Shown here: in pieces, positions 1 to 9,352 of the stretch
Layout: each line of letters opens with the position of its first letter
Numbering within the stretch: the stretch's first letter is position 1
Assembly (NCBI GenBank): GCA_028289545.1
Contig: JANQPG010000028.1
Span: 59,837 to 123,836, forward strand
Origin: Woeseiaceae bacterium
Lineage (GTDB): Bacteria > Pseudomonadota > Gammaproteobacteria > Steroidobacterales > Woeseiaceae
Length of the DNA: 64,000 bases
Direction of reading: 5' to 3'
Program-made: the position numbers and the translations under genes
The notes under the pieces: generated by a model
Database searches by the model: none
What the model saw: the letters and a program-made list of their open reading frames with translations, nothing else
Told to the model about the DNA's origin: nothing

Positions 1-439
1 CCTCGTCAGGCACAAAGAAAATGATGCGCCGCGGCTGCGGCTGTTCGGGCTTCAGTATGTCCATGACGATGTTGCCGTCATCATCCTGCTTTGCCGCAAT
101 GTGCATCAGTCCGTTGAGACCCTGGGCAGCCCAGACAATCTCCCAGGCTTCGGTGTCCGGGTTATAGGTTCTGAGGTTCGTGCCATAGCCGCCGCCGTTA
201 GGCATCCAGAAATCCTGCACGGCGGTGCCGTCGCCAATACATTCGAACACCCAGCGGGCCCCCTTTCCGGGACCCCAGCCGCTGCCGTCCTGTGCAAGCG
301 CTTCGTCCTCGATCTTCCAATCGCCGACGTAGCGACCAAATTGCGCCATCGGACCTTCCATGCAGTCGTTGGCGGCGGCGATGGGCGCAACGAGGCCCAG
401 GATGGCACCGGCGAGTACCTTCACGTAGCGTGTATTCAT
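1..439 (-). CDS. Secreted DUF1579-like protein, C-terminus cut by window edge
   Basis: The first 146 codons are present and the 3' end runs off the window. The start is ATG at 439, preceded by a GGGGG ribosome-binding site. Residues 1-23 form a signal peptide (MNTRYVKVLAGAILGL then a PIAAA cleavage region), so the protein is exported. The mature part has the pattern FGRYVGDWKIED, then GARWVFECIGDGTAVQDFW, then GTNLRTYNPDTEAWEI. That resembles the DUF1579-like family of small beta-barrel proteins with no assigned function. It is divergent from the AraC regulator at 570, and the two share about 130 bases of upstream DNA, so regulation by that neighbour is plausible but not shown. Several longer frames overlapping it on both strands are shadows. 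Confidence 0.7.
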   Translation of the reverse strand, partial: MNTRYVKVLAGAILGLVAPIAAANDCMEGPMAQFGRYVGDWKIEDEALAQDGSGWGPGKGARWVFECIGDGTAVQDFWMPNGGGYGTNLRTYNPDTEAWEIVWAAQGLNGLMHIAAKQDDDGNIVMDILKPEQPQPRRIIFFVPDE

Positions 440-569
440 TGTTCCCCCTTATTAGCCGAGTCTTGTTATTGCTTGTTCTCGTGGCTTTTTTGATCGGTCT
501 GCCCGCTGAAAGTTCGGCCGCTCGACGGTTCAGCTTGAGCAAAACGCGCGGTGTACGAATAATCCTTAC

Positions 570-1457
570 ATGGCCGACTCGAAGTACCAGGACATCTACC
601 CGTCCGCGCCACTCCTGAACAGCGCGGACCGGCCCCGCGCAAGCGCCGCGGAACTGCTCACGCTGGAATACTTCGAGGCCGAGCCGGGCTCCATGCCGAC
701 GCAGATTTTCGATCAGCATCATATTCTGCTCAATCTGAAGGAAGAGCCGCATCGCGTGGAAAACTGGCGCGACGGCGAACACCGCGACTTCACCTATCGC
801 AAGAACGAAATTGTCGTGACGCCCGCCGGGGTGGAAAGCGGCTGGCGCTGGCACATCACGTCCAGCGTCATTGTGGTGACTCTGGATCCGGCCAAGTTCG
901 AACGCTTCGCGCAAACGGAAGTTGGGATTCTGTTGGCGGACGAGCAACTCGAATCGCTGCCGCAGTTCGAGGACGCCGACATTTGCCACGCCGGCGTCAT
1001 GCTGAAAGACGCACTGGCAAGCCGCGAGCAGGGTTCCGATTTGATCTTCGAAAGCCTCGCACGGGTGTTTCTTGTCAAACTCATCCAGAAGTACGGGCTC
1101 AAGGAAGCGGACTACGCCTTCTCGAGGAGCTTCACTGCCGAGCACTACCGGCGGGTGCTGGACTTCGTGTCGCAGCGGTACGGTGAGGTCATACGCGTCG
1201 AAGACATGGCGCGCGAGGCGGCGCTCAGCCCGTCGCATTTCGCACAGTTGTTCAAGCAGACCATCGGCCTGAGCCCCATGCAGTTCGTCATGACCTACCG
1301 TGTCGAGCAGGCCAGGAAGCGGCTTGCGGAACGCGATACGCCGCTAATCGACATTGCACTTGCCTGCGGCTTCTCCGATCAGGCCCATTTTTCCCGGCAA
1401 TTCAAACAGATAGAGGGGGAAACGCCGAGCAAATACCGCGCCCGGCTGCTCGCCTGA
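570..1457 (+). CDS. AraC family transcriptional regulator
   Basis: 295 aa. The C-terminal part (about residues 190-292) is a double helix-turn-helix of the AraC/XylS type. It contains the hallmark second-helix region IALACGFSDQAHFSRQFKQ followed by GETPSKYR. The N-terminal 180 residues form a variable ligand-sensing domain that I cannot assign. As a cytoplasmic DNA-binding regulator it probably controls neighbours: the divergent secreted protein at 1-439 and/or the hydrolase-SnoaL pair starting 115 bases downstream on the same strand. Starts at ATG 570; no strong Shine-Dalgarno sequence is visible. Confidence 0.9.
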   Translation: MADSKYQDIYPSAPLLNSADRPRASAAELLTLEYFEAEPGSMPTQIFDQHHILLNLKEEPHRVENWRDGEHRDFTYRKNEIVVTPAGVESGWRWHITSSVIVVTLDPAKFERFAQTEVGILLADEQLESLPQFEDADICHAGVMLKDALASREQGSDLIFESLARVFLVKLIQKYGLKEADYAFSRSFTAEHYRRVLDFVSQRYGEVIRVEDMAREAALSPSHFAQLFKQTIGLSPMQFVMTYRVEQARKRLAERDTPLIDIALACGFSDQAHFSRQFKQIEGETPSKYRARLLA

Positions 1458-1572
1458 CGACTTCGGGCCTCCCGCAGAATTCTTCAAAAGCTTCGCAGGC
1501 TCGTACAAGAGCACATCGGTCCCCATCCGCACAATGGGTCTCAGATTTCACCATTCACCTGAGGAAATACCG

Positions 1573-2532
1573 ATGAAAAATTTGCTTGCAACAACGGCGG
1601 TCGCCGTCACCCTGATTTCCCACTCCGCCGAAGGCGCGACGAAAAAGCGTGTGTCGTTCGAGAGCGCCGGGCAAACGCTTGCGGGCGATCTCTATTTGCC
1701 CGACACCTACAAAGAGGGCGACCAACTGCCCGGCGTTGTCGTCACCGGAGCGTGGACGACCGTAAAGGAACAGATGGCCGGCACGTACGCCGCCGAACTG
1801 GCCGACCGGGGTTATGCGGCGCTGGCGTTCGACTTTCGCGGCTGGGGCCAATCCCCCGATACAGTCCAGTTCCTGGAAGATCCGGCGCGCAAGACCCAGG
1901 ACATCAACGCCGCGATCAACTACCTTGCGACTCGCCCGGAAATCGACGCGGACAGAATTGGCGGCCTCGGGATCTGCGCATCGGCCGGCTACATGAGCGA
2001 CGCGACACTCGAGAACGCGAACGTCAGGAGCCTGGCGCTGGTTGCGCCGTGGCTGCATGACGCGGGGATTGTGGAAGCGGTCTATGGCGGTGCCGAAGGT
2101 GTATCCGGGCTGATCGGCGCTGGTCGCGACGCCGCACAGGCCGACGAGCCCGTGATTCTCGAAGCCGCAAGCCTCACGAACGAAGACGCCCTGATGTACC
2201 AGGCGCCCTACTACACGGAAACGGATCGCGGCCTGATTCCCGAGTACGACAACCAGTTCAACGTTGCCTCCTGGGAAGGCTGGCTGACCTATGACGCGCT
2301 GCAGACGGCGGACAAACTCGAGAAACCGACACTGCTGGTCCACTCGGAGGCTGCCGCTATCCCACAGGGCGCGCACCAGTACGCGGAGCGTATGGGCAAC
2401 AACGCCACGGCCATCTGGCTGGACGACGTAACGCAGTTCGACTTCTACGACGCTCCGAATGCCGTCAAAACGTCAGCCGATGCCGTATCCGATCATTTTG
2501 CACGCACTCTCAAACAAGGGGATCGGCCGTGA
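1573..2532 (+). CDS. Secreted alpha/beta hydrolase with Cys-type nucleophile elbow (YcjY-like)
   Basis: 319 aa from ATG 1573, which has a GAGGAAA ribosome-binding site; the frame is open to an ATG at 1534, but that start has no such site. Residues 1-22 are a signal peptide. The fold is an alpha/beta hydrolase of the dienelactone hydrolase/YcjY type, with FDFRGWGQS around residues 87-94 and a nucleophile elbow GICASAG at 133-139. The elbow puts Cys135 where most relatives of this branch also carry Cys. Near the C-terminus relatives have T-H-x-D-x-Y-D with the catalytic His; here it reads TQFDFYD, so residue 288 is Gln. The substrate is unknown and activity may be altered. Its stop overlaps the GTG start of the next gene, so the two are translationally coupled. 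Confidence 0.8.
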   Translation: MKNLLATTAVAVTLISHSAEGATKKRVSFESAGQTLAGDLYLPDTYKEGDQLPGVVVTGAWTTVKEQMAGTYAAELADRGYAALAFDFRGWGQSPDTVQFLEDPARKTQDINAAINYLATRPEIDADRIGGLGICASAGYMSDATLENANVRSLALVAPWLHDAGIVEAVYGGAEGVSGLIGAGRDAAQADEPVILEAASLTNEDALMYQAPYYTETDRGLIPEYDNQFNVASWEGWLTYDALQTADKLEKPTLLVHSEAAAIPQGAHQYAERMGNNATAIWLDDVTQFDFYDAPNAVKTSADAVSDHFARTLKQGDRP

Positions 2533-3470
2533 ACCGTTCAATCAGAGGACTCATCGTCATGACTGTACTGACCGCGCAACCCGTAACGGCCGCCGCCAAC
2601 GTAACGGACGTCGCCGCCATCGAAACGATCGTCGAAAGCGTCGCTGTACTGGCCGACAGCGGCAACTTCGAGTCGCTGGAAAAGCTCTATGCCGACGAAA
2701 TCCACGTGGACTACACGTCGCTGTCGGGCGGAGCGCCGGAACTCAAGAGCCCACAGGCGCTCATGACCGAGTGGGCCGCCGTCCTCCCCGGTTTCGACCG
2801 TACCCGCCACAACATCTCGAACATCGAGGTAGCGTTATCGGGGAGGCAGGCAACGGCAACGGCAGACGTGACCGCCGACCACTATGTCGGGGACATGCAC
2901 TGGCAGGTCGTGGGCAGCTACCGTTACGAGCTGCTGCGTTCCGATGGCCGCTGGGTCATCACGTCAATGACCTTCAGCTTGCGAGACGAGCAAGGATCTC
3001 GCGACGTATTCGGTCCAGCCATGGACAACGCCAGCGCCAACCCGCCCTCTTACGTTGTCCGGCAGCAAACGATGGCCGCCGTCAGAACGTTCCTGACGTC
3101 ACTGGAGGAAAAGGACATGGAGAAGTTCGCTTCCGTATGGGCGGATGACGCCGTGCAGGACATGCCCTACTCCCCGGACGGTCATCCCAAGCGCGTCGTG
3201 GGTAAGAACAGTCTCGTGGCGATGTATGCAGGATGGCCGGACAACGCCGGCTCGGCGGATTTTACGTCGCAGCTGGTCTTTTATCCGATGCAGGACCCGG
3301 AGACGATCTTCGCCGAGTTCAAAGGCGACGTGGAAATCATCCCGACCGGGCGTCAGTACCTTCAGACCTACGGCGGCCTGTTCCATGTCGTCGACGGCAA
3401 GATCAAACTGTTCCGGGAGTACTACGACCCGGCGCCGTTTGCGTGGGCGTTCGGACTAAACGAACGCTAG
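2529..3470 (+). CDS. Secreted protein with two SnoaL-like (NTF2-fold) domains
   Basis: 313 aa. The GTG start at 2529 overlaps the preceding stop (GTGA) and gives a complete signal peptide with positive charges (MNRSIRGLIVMTVL, then AAAN). An internal ATG at 2559 would cut the signal in half, so GTG is preferred. Two NTF2-like units follow, at about residues 28-155 and 175-310. Each has the pattern of an N-terminal helix (SLEKLYADEIHVDY; DMEKFASVWADDAVQDM) and a curved sheet ending in a W-aromatic strand. Such domains bind or isomerise small molecules; no specific ligand can be named. Its coupling with the hydrolase suggests a shared periplasmic substrate. Confidence 0.75.
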   Translation: MNRSIRGLIVMTVLTAQPVTAAANVTDVAAIETIVESVAVLADSGNFESLEKLYADEIHVDYTSLSGGAPELKSPQALMTEWAAVLPGFDRTRHNISNIEVALSGRQATATADVTADHYVGDMHWQVVGSYRYELLRSDGRWVITSMTFSLRDEQGSRDVFGPAMDNASANPPSYVVRQQTMAAVRTFLTSLEEKDMEKFASVWADDAVQDMPYSPDGHPKRVVGKNSLVAMYAGWPDNAGSADFTSQLVFYPMQDPETIFAEFKGDVEIIPTGRQYLQTYGGLFHVVDGKIKLFREYYDPAPFAWAFGLNER

Positions 3471-3490
3471 CGCCGACCGCGGGACATAAT

Positions 3491-3522
3491 CGTAGGTCCG
3501 CCCGTCTTGCGGCGGGCCTACG
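3491..3522. repeat. Intergenic 12-bp stem-loop between convergent genes
   Basis: Arms at 3491-3502 (CGTAGGTCCGCC) and 3511-3522 (GGCGGGCCTACG) pair over 12 bases with one G-U, around an 8-base loop. No T-run follows, so a classic terminator is not supported on either strand. It could be a dispersed REP-like element or an mRNA-end stabiliser for the two genes that converge here. Confidence 0.55.
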
Positions 3523-3542
3523 AGAGCCGACCCAAGAAACGT

Positions 3543-4946
3543 CTAGGTCCCGTAACCGAACAACCGCTGCGAAACGATACGCTCCGCCACCGCTTCGGGA
3601 ACACATTCGATCCAGCGCTCGTTACCTTCGACAATCATGCTCAGCACATCGGGTGAATGAATATCCAGATAGTCTTCGGTCACCTTGTCGAGGGGCAGCA
3701 CGGATCCACATTCGCAGAGGAACCGGAAGAGGTGCTGATAGGCGGAGTTGAGTTCGAGCTGGTCCAGCGTCTTCAGCCTGCCGGTTGCGGCATCCTTCAC
3801 GGGATACACGAGCAACGTCATCTGCTCTTTGAACAGCCGGCCGAAGCTTTCGAGCACGCCGCCGGATAAATCGCGATAGTAACCTTCGGAAAACAACTCC
3901 CGGAAAGACTGGAGACCAAGCGCAAGTGCAATCGGCCGCGTCGTCTGCGACATCAGGTAGTCGGCCAGTCGATAATACTCGCGGTAATCCGAGATCAGTA
4001 CCGCACAACCGGTCGTCGACACAACCTCGGCGCGCGACAGGAAGTCCTGAAGACACACCTCGTCGTCGATCGCGAGATCGTGCATCGACATTTCCATAAC
4101 CGGCAACAGCGCGTCGCCGTCGTCGCCGAGCATAGAGACAAAGCGTTCCTTCGCCGACGCCAGCATGTCCATGTTCACATGCGTGAGCGGCCGGAACCGA
4201 CCTCGCTGCACCAGGAGCGGCCGCTTACGCAGTGCCTCCGCGGACTGCAAGACTTCGCCGTCCGAAGCGAACATGGCGGCGCCCGTCAACCCGAGCTCGA
4301 CCAGCCGCAGCGACAGCACGCGATTGTCGACATCTTCGAACGCGGGCCCGCTGACGTCGACGAGATCGATCTCGATACGCTCGCGGGTCAAGTCGTCACA
4401 CAGAGACTCGAGCAGCGCGCGCGGATCGTCTGCGAGGTAGAAGGTGCCGTAGACGACATTGACGCCCAGCACACCGATTGCATGCTGCTGCTCCGCGTTG
4501 CTTTTATCGAGCAGACGGACGTGCAGGACAATGCGGCTGTCGGCAGCGCCGGCCTCGTGCTGGAACTCGACACCCAGCCAGGCGTGACAGTCGTTGGTGC
4601 CCTGGTAGTTGCGCGCCGACACGGTATCGGCAAACGTGAAGAACGTGGTGTTGTCGCAGCGCTTGGCCTCGAGGCGCTGGCGATTCAGATGCTGCTCGTG
4701 CCGCAGCATAGCCTCGAGCCGCCGGCGGCTGACGTAGCGGTCGCACTGACCGTAAATAGCGTCGCTGACCTGCATATCGTAGGCGGAGATGCTCTTTGAG
4801 ATGGTGCCGGCCGCGCCACCCGCCTGGAAAAACCAGCGAACGACTTCCTGGCCGGCGCCGATCTCGGCGAACGTACCGTAGCGGCGGTCATCCAGATTGA
4901 CCTGTAGTGCTTTCTCCAAAGTGGAGAGTTGACGTTTGTCGCTCAT
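3543..4946 (-). CDS. Conserved protein of unknown function (467 aa)
   Basis: Starts ATG 4946 and has no signal peptide. The N-terminus carries the signature VNLDDRRYGTFAEIGAGQEV followed by RWFF and a GTISKSISAYDM segment. I recognise this from a widespread family that databases often mislabel (for example as TonB-dependent receptor or adenylyltransferase). Nothing in the sequence supports those labels: there is no TonB box, no barrel and no (H/T)xGH nucleotidyltransferase motif. A second conserved stretch is IGVLGVNVVYGTFYLADDP around residues 157-175. It is cytoplasmic and probably monocistronic. Function unknown. Confidence 0.75.
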   Translation of the reverse strand: MSDKRQLSTLEKALQVNLDDRRYGTFAEIGAGQEVVRWFFQAGGAAGTISKSISAYDMQVSDAIYGQCDRYVSRRRLEAMLRHEQHLNRQRLEAKRCDNTTFFTFADTVSARNYQGTNDCHAWLGVEFQHEAGAADSRIVLHVRLLDKSNAEQQHAIGVLGVNVVYGTFYLADDPRALLESLCDDLTRERIEIDLVDVSGPAFEDVDNRVLSLRLVELGLTGAAMFASDGEVLQSAEALRKRPLLVQRGRFRPLTHVNMDMLASAKERFVSMLGDDGDALLPVMEMSMHDLAIDDEVCLQDFLSRAEVVSTTGCAVLISDYREYYRLADYLMSQTTRPIALALGLQSFRELFSEGYYRDLSGGVLESFGRLFKEQMTLLVYPVKDAATGRLKTLDQLELNSAYQHLFRFLCECGSVLPLDKVTEDYLDIHSPDVLSMIVEGNERWIECVPEAVAERIVSQRLFGYGT

Positions 4947-5039
4947 GCGAGCTGCACCTGTTGGATAGCGGACCGATGAACAGGTTATCGGCCGTTATCC
5001 ATCGAGCTTGAGTCAATGGGGCGGCGGTCTGCGCTCGCT

Positions 5040-5567
5040 CTAGGGCAGCCACAAGGCAGGCTTTTGCCATTGCGGCGGCACGGATAGCTTGCCGGAACAG
5101 GACGGTGCGTTATCGACAAGGGTCTGTGACTGCCAGGCGCTATCCCACTCGGTCGGCAGGGGATACGGCGGCGCTACCGAAGACTCGCGGATAAAACCGA
5201 AGCGCCCGTAGTAAGCAGGGTCGCCAAGTACACAGACGAGTTCCACACCGGCATCCCTCTGGTGCCGTAAACCCTCTTGCACGATCGCCGAGCCGATACC
5301 TTTCCCCTGATGTGCAGGCGCAACCGCAAGCGGCCCGAGCAGCGCCGCGTTGACGGTGCTTCCGGAAACGCCGCATTGCGTGAAGATCACGTGCCCCACA
5401 GCCTGCCCGTTGACGTCCGCAACCAATGAAAGGGCAACCGCTGGGTCAGCCAGCAGCTCCCGCACCAGTGGAATGAGGTCCTCTTCCGGGAACGCGTCCG
5501 GGTAGAACGACTCGATGGCAGTCAGATCGCCTGGCTGACTCTCGCGAATGCTGTGGGGTGTCGGCAT
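5040..5567 (-). CDS. GNAT family N-acetyltransferase (YhbS-like)
   Basis: 175 aa. The acetyl-CoA binding motif A is clear: LLGPLAVAPAHQGKGIG around residues 77-93, with the Q/R-x-x-G-x-G/A loop as QGKGIG. It continues with LGDPAYYGRFGF, which is characteristic of the YhbS/COG3153 branch. These are cytosolic acyltransferases whose acceptor is usually unknown. Starts ATG 5567. It lies 94 bases downstream of the 467-aa gene's start on the same strand order, with no evidence of an operon. Confidence 0.85.
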   Translation of the reverse strand: MPTPHSIRESQPGDLTAIESFYPDAFPEEDLIPLVRELLADPAVALSLVADVNGQAVGHVIFTQCGVSGSTVNAALLGPLAVAPAHQGKGIGSAIVQEGLRHQRDAGVELVCVLGDPAYYGRFGFIRESSVAPPYPLPTEWDSAWQSQTLVDNAPSCSGKLSVPPQWQKPALWLP

Positions 5568-5708
5568 GGGGTTCTCCCAATCTGCGGATGACGGTAGCAG
5601 GCGCGCTAAATCCCGGCAGTAGGTGCCTATACTTAGAGCTGTCGTTCGACCGCCTGTACCACCCGGCGATGCTAGTATGGCAAAAAAAGCAATAACAGAG
5701 TCTCCACC

Positions 5709-6620
5709 ATGTATGACGTATCGCTCGAAGCTCCCGTCGACCCCGGCGATCAGGATCTGGACAACTATCCTCCTTTACCTTACGAATGGACCCGGCGCCA
5801 CAGCGCGGCGCTGTTGCTGTTCGCCAGCGCCTATCGCCCGGATGGCGATACGGACACGGCAGAACTTGCGAACAAGGTCAAAGCGTTCGAAAGGAACCGG
5901 CCGTTGGAGGATCAGCAGGCCGCGGATATCGTAGAAACGGCGGGCCGCTACTTTGAGGAACACATCCGTACGGAGGCCAAACATCTCTTCGCTCTGTCGA
6001 CGCACGCGGGATTGGCCATGCAGGTGGGAGAGAAGTTCATCTACCGCCGTCTTTTGCCCGGTGTCGAAGACCTGCTGTTTAGCGACACATCCGCACCCGA
6101 GCTGAAGGAACTTGTCGCTGAAACGGTCCACCGGCTGTTCGTTCGATTACCGGCACAGGTCGGCGGGCCTTCTCGCTACGCAAGACCGAAGCTGTCGGGC
6201 AACGGACTGCCGTTCGATCGCCTCGCCTATAACAGCCGGCTCGCGAAACGTCGCGATGTTGCGGTGCCCGTGTTGAACTACGCCAACTCCGACTATTACG
6301 GACGCAGCCTGGAGGGATTGATCGAAGTTCGCCTCGAGGATCTGCGTACCGCTCGCGAGCTACGCGACTTCGAAGCGGACGAGTGCCTGCTGGATCTCTG
6401 CGAAGAACAGTTTGTCCTGACATCCAGAGTGTTTTATGACCTGGGGCAGTCCCGTGTTATTGCCCTGGAAGACGTTGCCGCTTATCAGCGTAAGGGCCTT
6501 TTCAGCAAGAAGGCCGTGTTTACGATGAAATCGGGGGAGAAGCTCGTCGTGAAGGGCCTCAGCGATGCGCCCTGGCCCAACGTAGTGACTGCGCATATTC
6601 CTGCTCGGGCGGATGCCTGA
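5709..6620 (+). CDS. Hypothetical protein with PH-like C-terminus
   Basis: 303 aa, cytoplasmic by composition (no signal peptide or membrane segment). It begins MYDVSLEAPVDPGD. The C-terminal 60 residues (VFYDLGQSRVIALEDVAAYQ, then a KKAVFTMKSGEKLVVKGL stretch) look like the beta-rich half of a bacterial PH-like or GRAM-like domain, with the alternating hydrophobic strands typical of those folds. The middle part is helical. I do not recognise the family. Stands alone between two short intergenic gaps. Confidence 0.6.
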   Translation: MYDVSLEAPVDPGDQDLDNYPPLPYEWTRRHSAALLLFASAYRPDGDTDTAELANKVKAFERNRPLEDQQAADIVETAGRYFEEHIRTEAKHLFALSTHAGLAMQVGEKFIYRRLLPGVEDLLFSDTSAPELKELVAETVHRLFVRLPAQVGGPSRYARPKLSGNGLPFDRLAYNSRLAKRRDVAVPVLNYANSDYYGRSLEGLIEVRLEDLRTARELRDFEADECLLDLCEEQFVLTSRVFYDLGQSRVIALEDVAAYQRKGLFSKKAVFTMKSGEKLVVKGLSDAPWPNVVTAHIPARADA

Positions 6621-6807
6621 CAACCGGGTTCGCGAGATGTTCCCCGCGCCTCCGTAGCAGTCTTGTTAAGACTCTACGAAATTTCTGTGACACTCCGGCT
6701 CCGTCCATCACATTACCTTCATCGTACTGGCACCGCGCTGCCAAGTTCCCTTCCTAAGATCGTTTCAACAATAAGTTGCCAACAAACCACGTGTTAGGGA
6801 GGGATTC

Positions 6808-8151
6808 ATGCAAGCTTTGTCCAGGGTACTCTTCGTCGCCGCCGTAACTCTTTGCGCATCGAGCGCGGCGCTGGCGGACTTCGTCAAAACCAAGAGCGTG
6901 CAGCTTGGGCCGCGCCCGTTCTACCTGGTCGACGAACTCGACCGCAGCAAACTCAAGCGCGAGCTGCGACAGTGTGCGCGGCAGAAGAGAGTCTTCCGGT
7001 CGTCGGACTTTTCGATAGGCCATCGTGGTGCGCCGCTTCAGTTTCCCGAGCACACCCTCGAATCTTACGTCGCGGCAGCGCGTATGGGTGCGGGCATTCT
7101 CGAATGCGACGTTACGTTCACAAAAGACAAAGAACTCGTCTGCCGTCACGCCCAGTGCGACCTGCATACAACGACCAATATCCTGGCCATTCCCGAACTC
7201 GCTGCAAAATGCTCGCAGGGTTTCGAGCCGGCCGTTTACGACGCGGTGACAGGCGAGCTTGTCGAGCCGGCCAGCGCACGCTGCTGCACAAGCGACATTA
7301 CGCTCGAAGAATTCCGCTTGCTCGAAGGCAAGATGGACGCTGCCGATCGCGGCGCCAGAACCGTCGAGGAATACCTCGGCGGCACGGCCGACTTCCGCAC
7401 CGATCTGTATACGACAGGCGGCACGCTGCTAACCCATGCAGAGAGCATCGAGCTATTCAAGCGGCTGGGCAAACGCATGACGCCGGAGCTCAAGTTGCCG
7501 CAGGTACCCATGCCGTTCAACGGCTTTTCGCAACAGGACTACGCACAGAAGCTCATCGACGAATACCGCGCGGCCTCGGTGCCGGCCGAAGACGTCTGGG
7601 CGCAATCCTTCAATCTCGACGACGTGCTCTACTGGGTCGACTACAATCCGGACTTCGGCGAGCAGGCCGTCTTCCTCGATGGACGTAACCCGGTCGATCT
7701 CGTCGAAAACACACCGCCGCTCTCCGAGTTCATCGAATTGAAGCACCGCGGCGTAAATATCGTCGCGCCACCAATGCCGGCACTTCTAACCTCGGACCAT
7801 CGCGGCCGGATCATTCCATCCCAATACGCGAAGCGGGCACGCACGGCGCACCTCGATATCATCAGCTGGACCACGGAGCGTTCAGGGCGGATCAACGAGG
7901 ACATCGTTCCAAGCGGCGGCGCGTTCTACTACAACACGACCCTGGACGCGCTGAAGAACGACGGCGACATCCTGCGCACGATCGACGTGCTAGCACAGGA
8001 CGTCAAGATCATTGGGTTGTTCTCCGACTGGCCGGCGACAACGACGTTTTACGCGAACTGCAAGAAGATTCCTGGTCTCCGCGACCAGCGGCATCGTCAC
8101 CCCTACCATGGGCATGACGATGACGACGATGATGACAAGTACGACGACTAG
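6808..8151 (+). CDS. Secreted glycerophosphodiester phosphodiesterase with Asp/His-rich tail
   Basis: 447 aa, ATG 6808 behind a strong AGGGAGGG site. Residues 1-22 are a signal peptide (ending SSAALA). The GDPD catalytic set is visible: [17 protein letters not shown] around residues 71-87 (catalytic His, EHT), then ILECDVTF (metal-binding Glu/Asp) and CRHAQCDL (second His). It would hydrolyse glycerophosphodiesters to glycerol-3-phosphate plus alcohol outside the cytoplasm, serving phosphate or carbon scavenging. The C-terminus ends in a low-complexity tail [19 protein letters not shown]. That tail is unusual for the family and could bind Ca2+ or other metals. Apparently monocistronic. Confidence 0.9.
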   Translation: MQALSRVLFVAAVTLCASSAALADFVKTKSVQLGPRPFYLVDELDRSKLKRELRQCARQKRVFRSSDFSIGHRGAPLQFPEHTLESYVAAARMGAGILECDVTFTKDKELVCRHAQCDLHTTTNILAIPELAAKCSQGFEPAVYDAVTGELVEPASARCCTSDITLEEFRLLEGKMDAADRGARTVEEYLGGTADFRTDLYTTGGTLLTHAESIELFKRLGKRMTPELKLPQVPMPFNGFSQQDYAQKLIDEYRAASVPAEDVWAQSFNLDDVLYWVDYNPDFGEQAVFLDGRNPVDLVENTPPLSEFIELKHRGVNIVAPPMPALLTSDHRGRIIPSQYAKRARTAHLDIISWTTERSGRINEDIVPSGGAFYYNTTLDALKNDGDILRTIDVLAQDVKIIGLFSDWPATTTFYANCKKIPGLRDQRHRHPYHGHDDDDDDDKYDD

Positions 8152-8259
8152 TCGAGTCTGGTCAGCCGGCTTCGTCGGGACTCGGCACCTGGAAGTAGGC
8201 TGCCGGGTCCTGACTCATCGAGTCGTGGGATCTCGGAAGGCAAACCATCCGCCCGTCAC

Positions 8260-9177
8260 TTACGGCCACCGCTCCGGTCTCGGTGCCCAGTCCCCATCGC
8301 CGAAGAACTGGTGTATCACTCCGCCCAGGCTGCCACCGTAGAACTCCATCGCGGCTGCTTCGCCCGCATCCTGAAAAGAAGCTGCGTTAGCGAAGCGTGC
8401 GAAAACATCGTAGTCGTGGGCAAGTGCACGAAGGCAGTACCTGCCCAGTTCGTAACTCAAGCTGCTGCCTTCGTCCGTTCGGTTGTAGGCGCTGCCGCTC
8501 CAGAACTCCTGGATTGTCTCGGAGTTCCAGAACTCCGCGTGCTCCGCAAAGCGCTCGCTGTCCATACGAAGAGGGGCCGAACCGCAGATCTCGTCCTCCA
8601 TGGTGACTGCGAAGCCCTCGTTCAGCCACAGCGGCAATGGTAGGTGTTTGAGTAGCGCATGAGTCAACTCGTGGGCGGACGTCGCCTCGGCTTCGTTCAT
8701 GTCCATGAACGGAAACACGAAGTGACCGTATCCGGCGCTCAGGAACGTGCCGGCACTGAGGATGAATTCACCATCGTCGGGATAAAAGTAAGACTTGTAC
8801 TCGTAGTAGCGGTCCTGCTCGTCGAATACGAGCACCACGTGCTTGCCGTCGCCTTCGTCCGACGCAATCCCGTCCAGGCTCGACAGAATACGCTTGAGGC
8901 TCCTCTCGAAGAACCGGGACAGCAGTTTGACGTAGCGGTCGCTCTGGGCGGATAAGACGAGGAAATTCTCAGATTCAGCCAGCCGATAGGCGTCGGGCAA
9001 ATGGTGCAAAACACCCTCGAGCCACCGTTTGCTCCAGTGTTCCCACCCGGTCGGCCACGTCTCTTCAGGCTGCCGATGAACCAGCTGCGCTATGGCATCC
9101 CAGTCTGGCCTCGGGTAGCCGTGGATGACGGGCATGAGATCGTTCTCGGCTGAAGCTGCCGGGGTTTCGTTTTCCAT
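8260..9177 (-). CDS. Putative gluzincin-type metallopeptidase (HELTH motif)
   Basis: 305 aa from ATG 9177 (MENETP); the frame stays open to an ATG at 9234 that adds 19 poorly ordered residues. The zinc motif HELTH is at residues 169-173, and 13 residues later comes LNEGFA with Glu187, the third ligand as in gluzincins of the M1/DUF1570 peptidase-MA-like type. No signal peptide is apparent with either start, so the enzyme looks cytoplasmic. Residues 60-150 contain an LSAQSDRYVKLLSRFFERSL segment typical of DUF1570-like proteins. The substrate is unknown. Confidence 0.7.
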   Translation of the reverse strand: MENETPAASAENDLMPVIHGYPRPDWDAIAQLVHRQPEETWPTGWEHWSKRWLEGVLHHLPDAYRLAESENFLVLSAQSDRYVKLLSRFFERSLKRILSSLDGIASDEGDGKHVVLVFDEQDRYYEYKSYFYPDDGEFILSAGTFLSAGYGHFVFPFMDMNEAEATSAHELTHALLKHLPLPLWLNEGFAVTMEDEICGSAPLRMDSERFAEHAEFWNSETIQEFWSGSAYNRTDEGSSLSYELGRYCLRALAHDYDVFARFANAASFQDAGEAAAMEFYGGSLGGVIHQFFGDGDWAPRPERWP

Positions 9178-9352
9178 TCGGGTAAGAAACTGCGCCGTTG
9201 AGACCGTGCGGCATGAGTGTACAGCTTTACACAATGATTACCTTGTTCACCATCTCACAGATTCCCGGAAAGGCGGCACGCCGTGGCGCCGTAGAGGCAG
9301 CAACCGCGCAGACGCAAACCGCCGCGCCAACACCCGTTTACGGGCTCCGGAA

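Noticed and set aside
198..1238. A 346-codon minus-strand frame
   Set aside because: Overlaps the AraC gene (plus strand) and the DUF1579-like gene in another frame; no family match.
4080..4799. A 239-codon plus-strand frame
   Set aside because: Antisense to the conserved 467-aa gene, with low-complexity composition.
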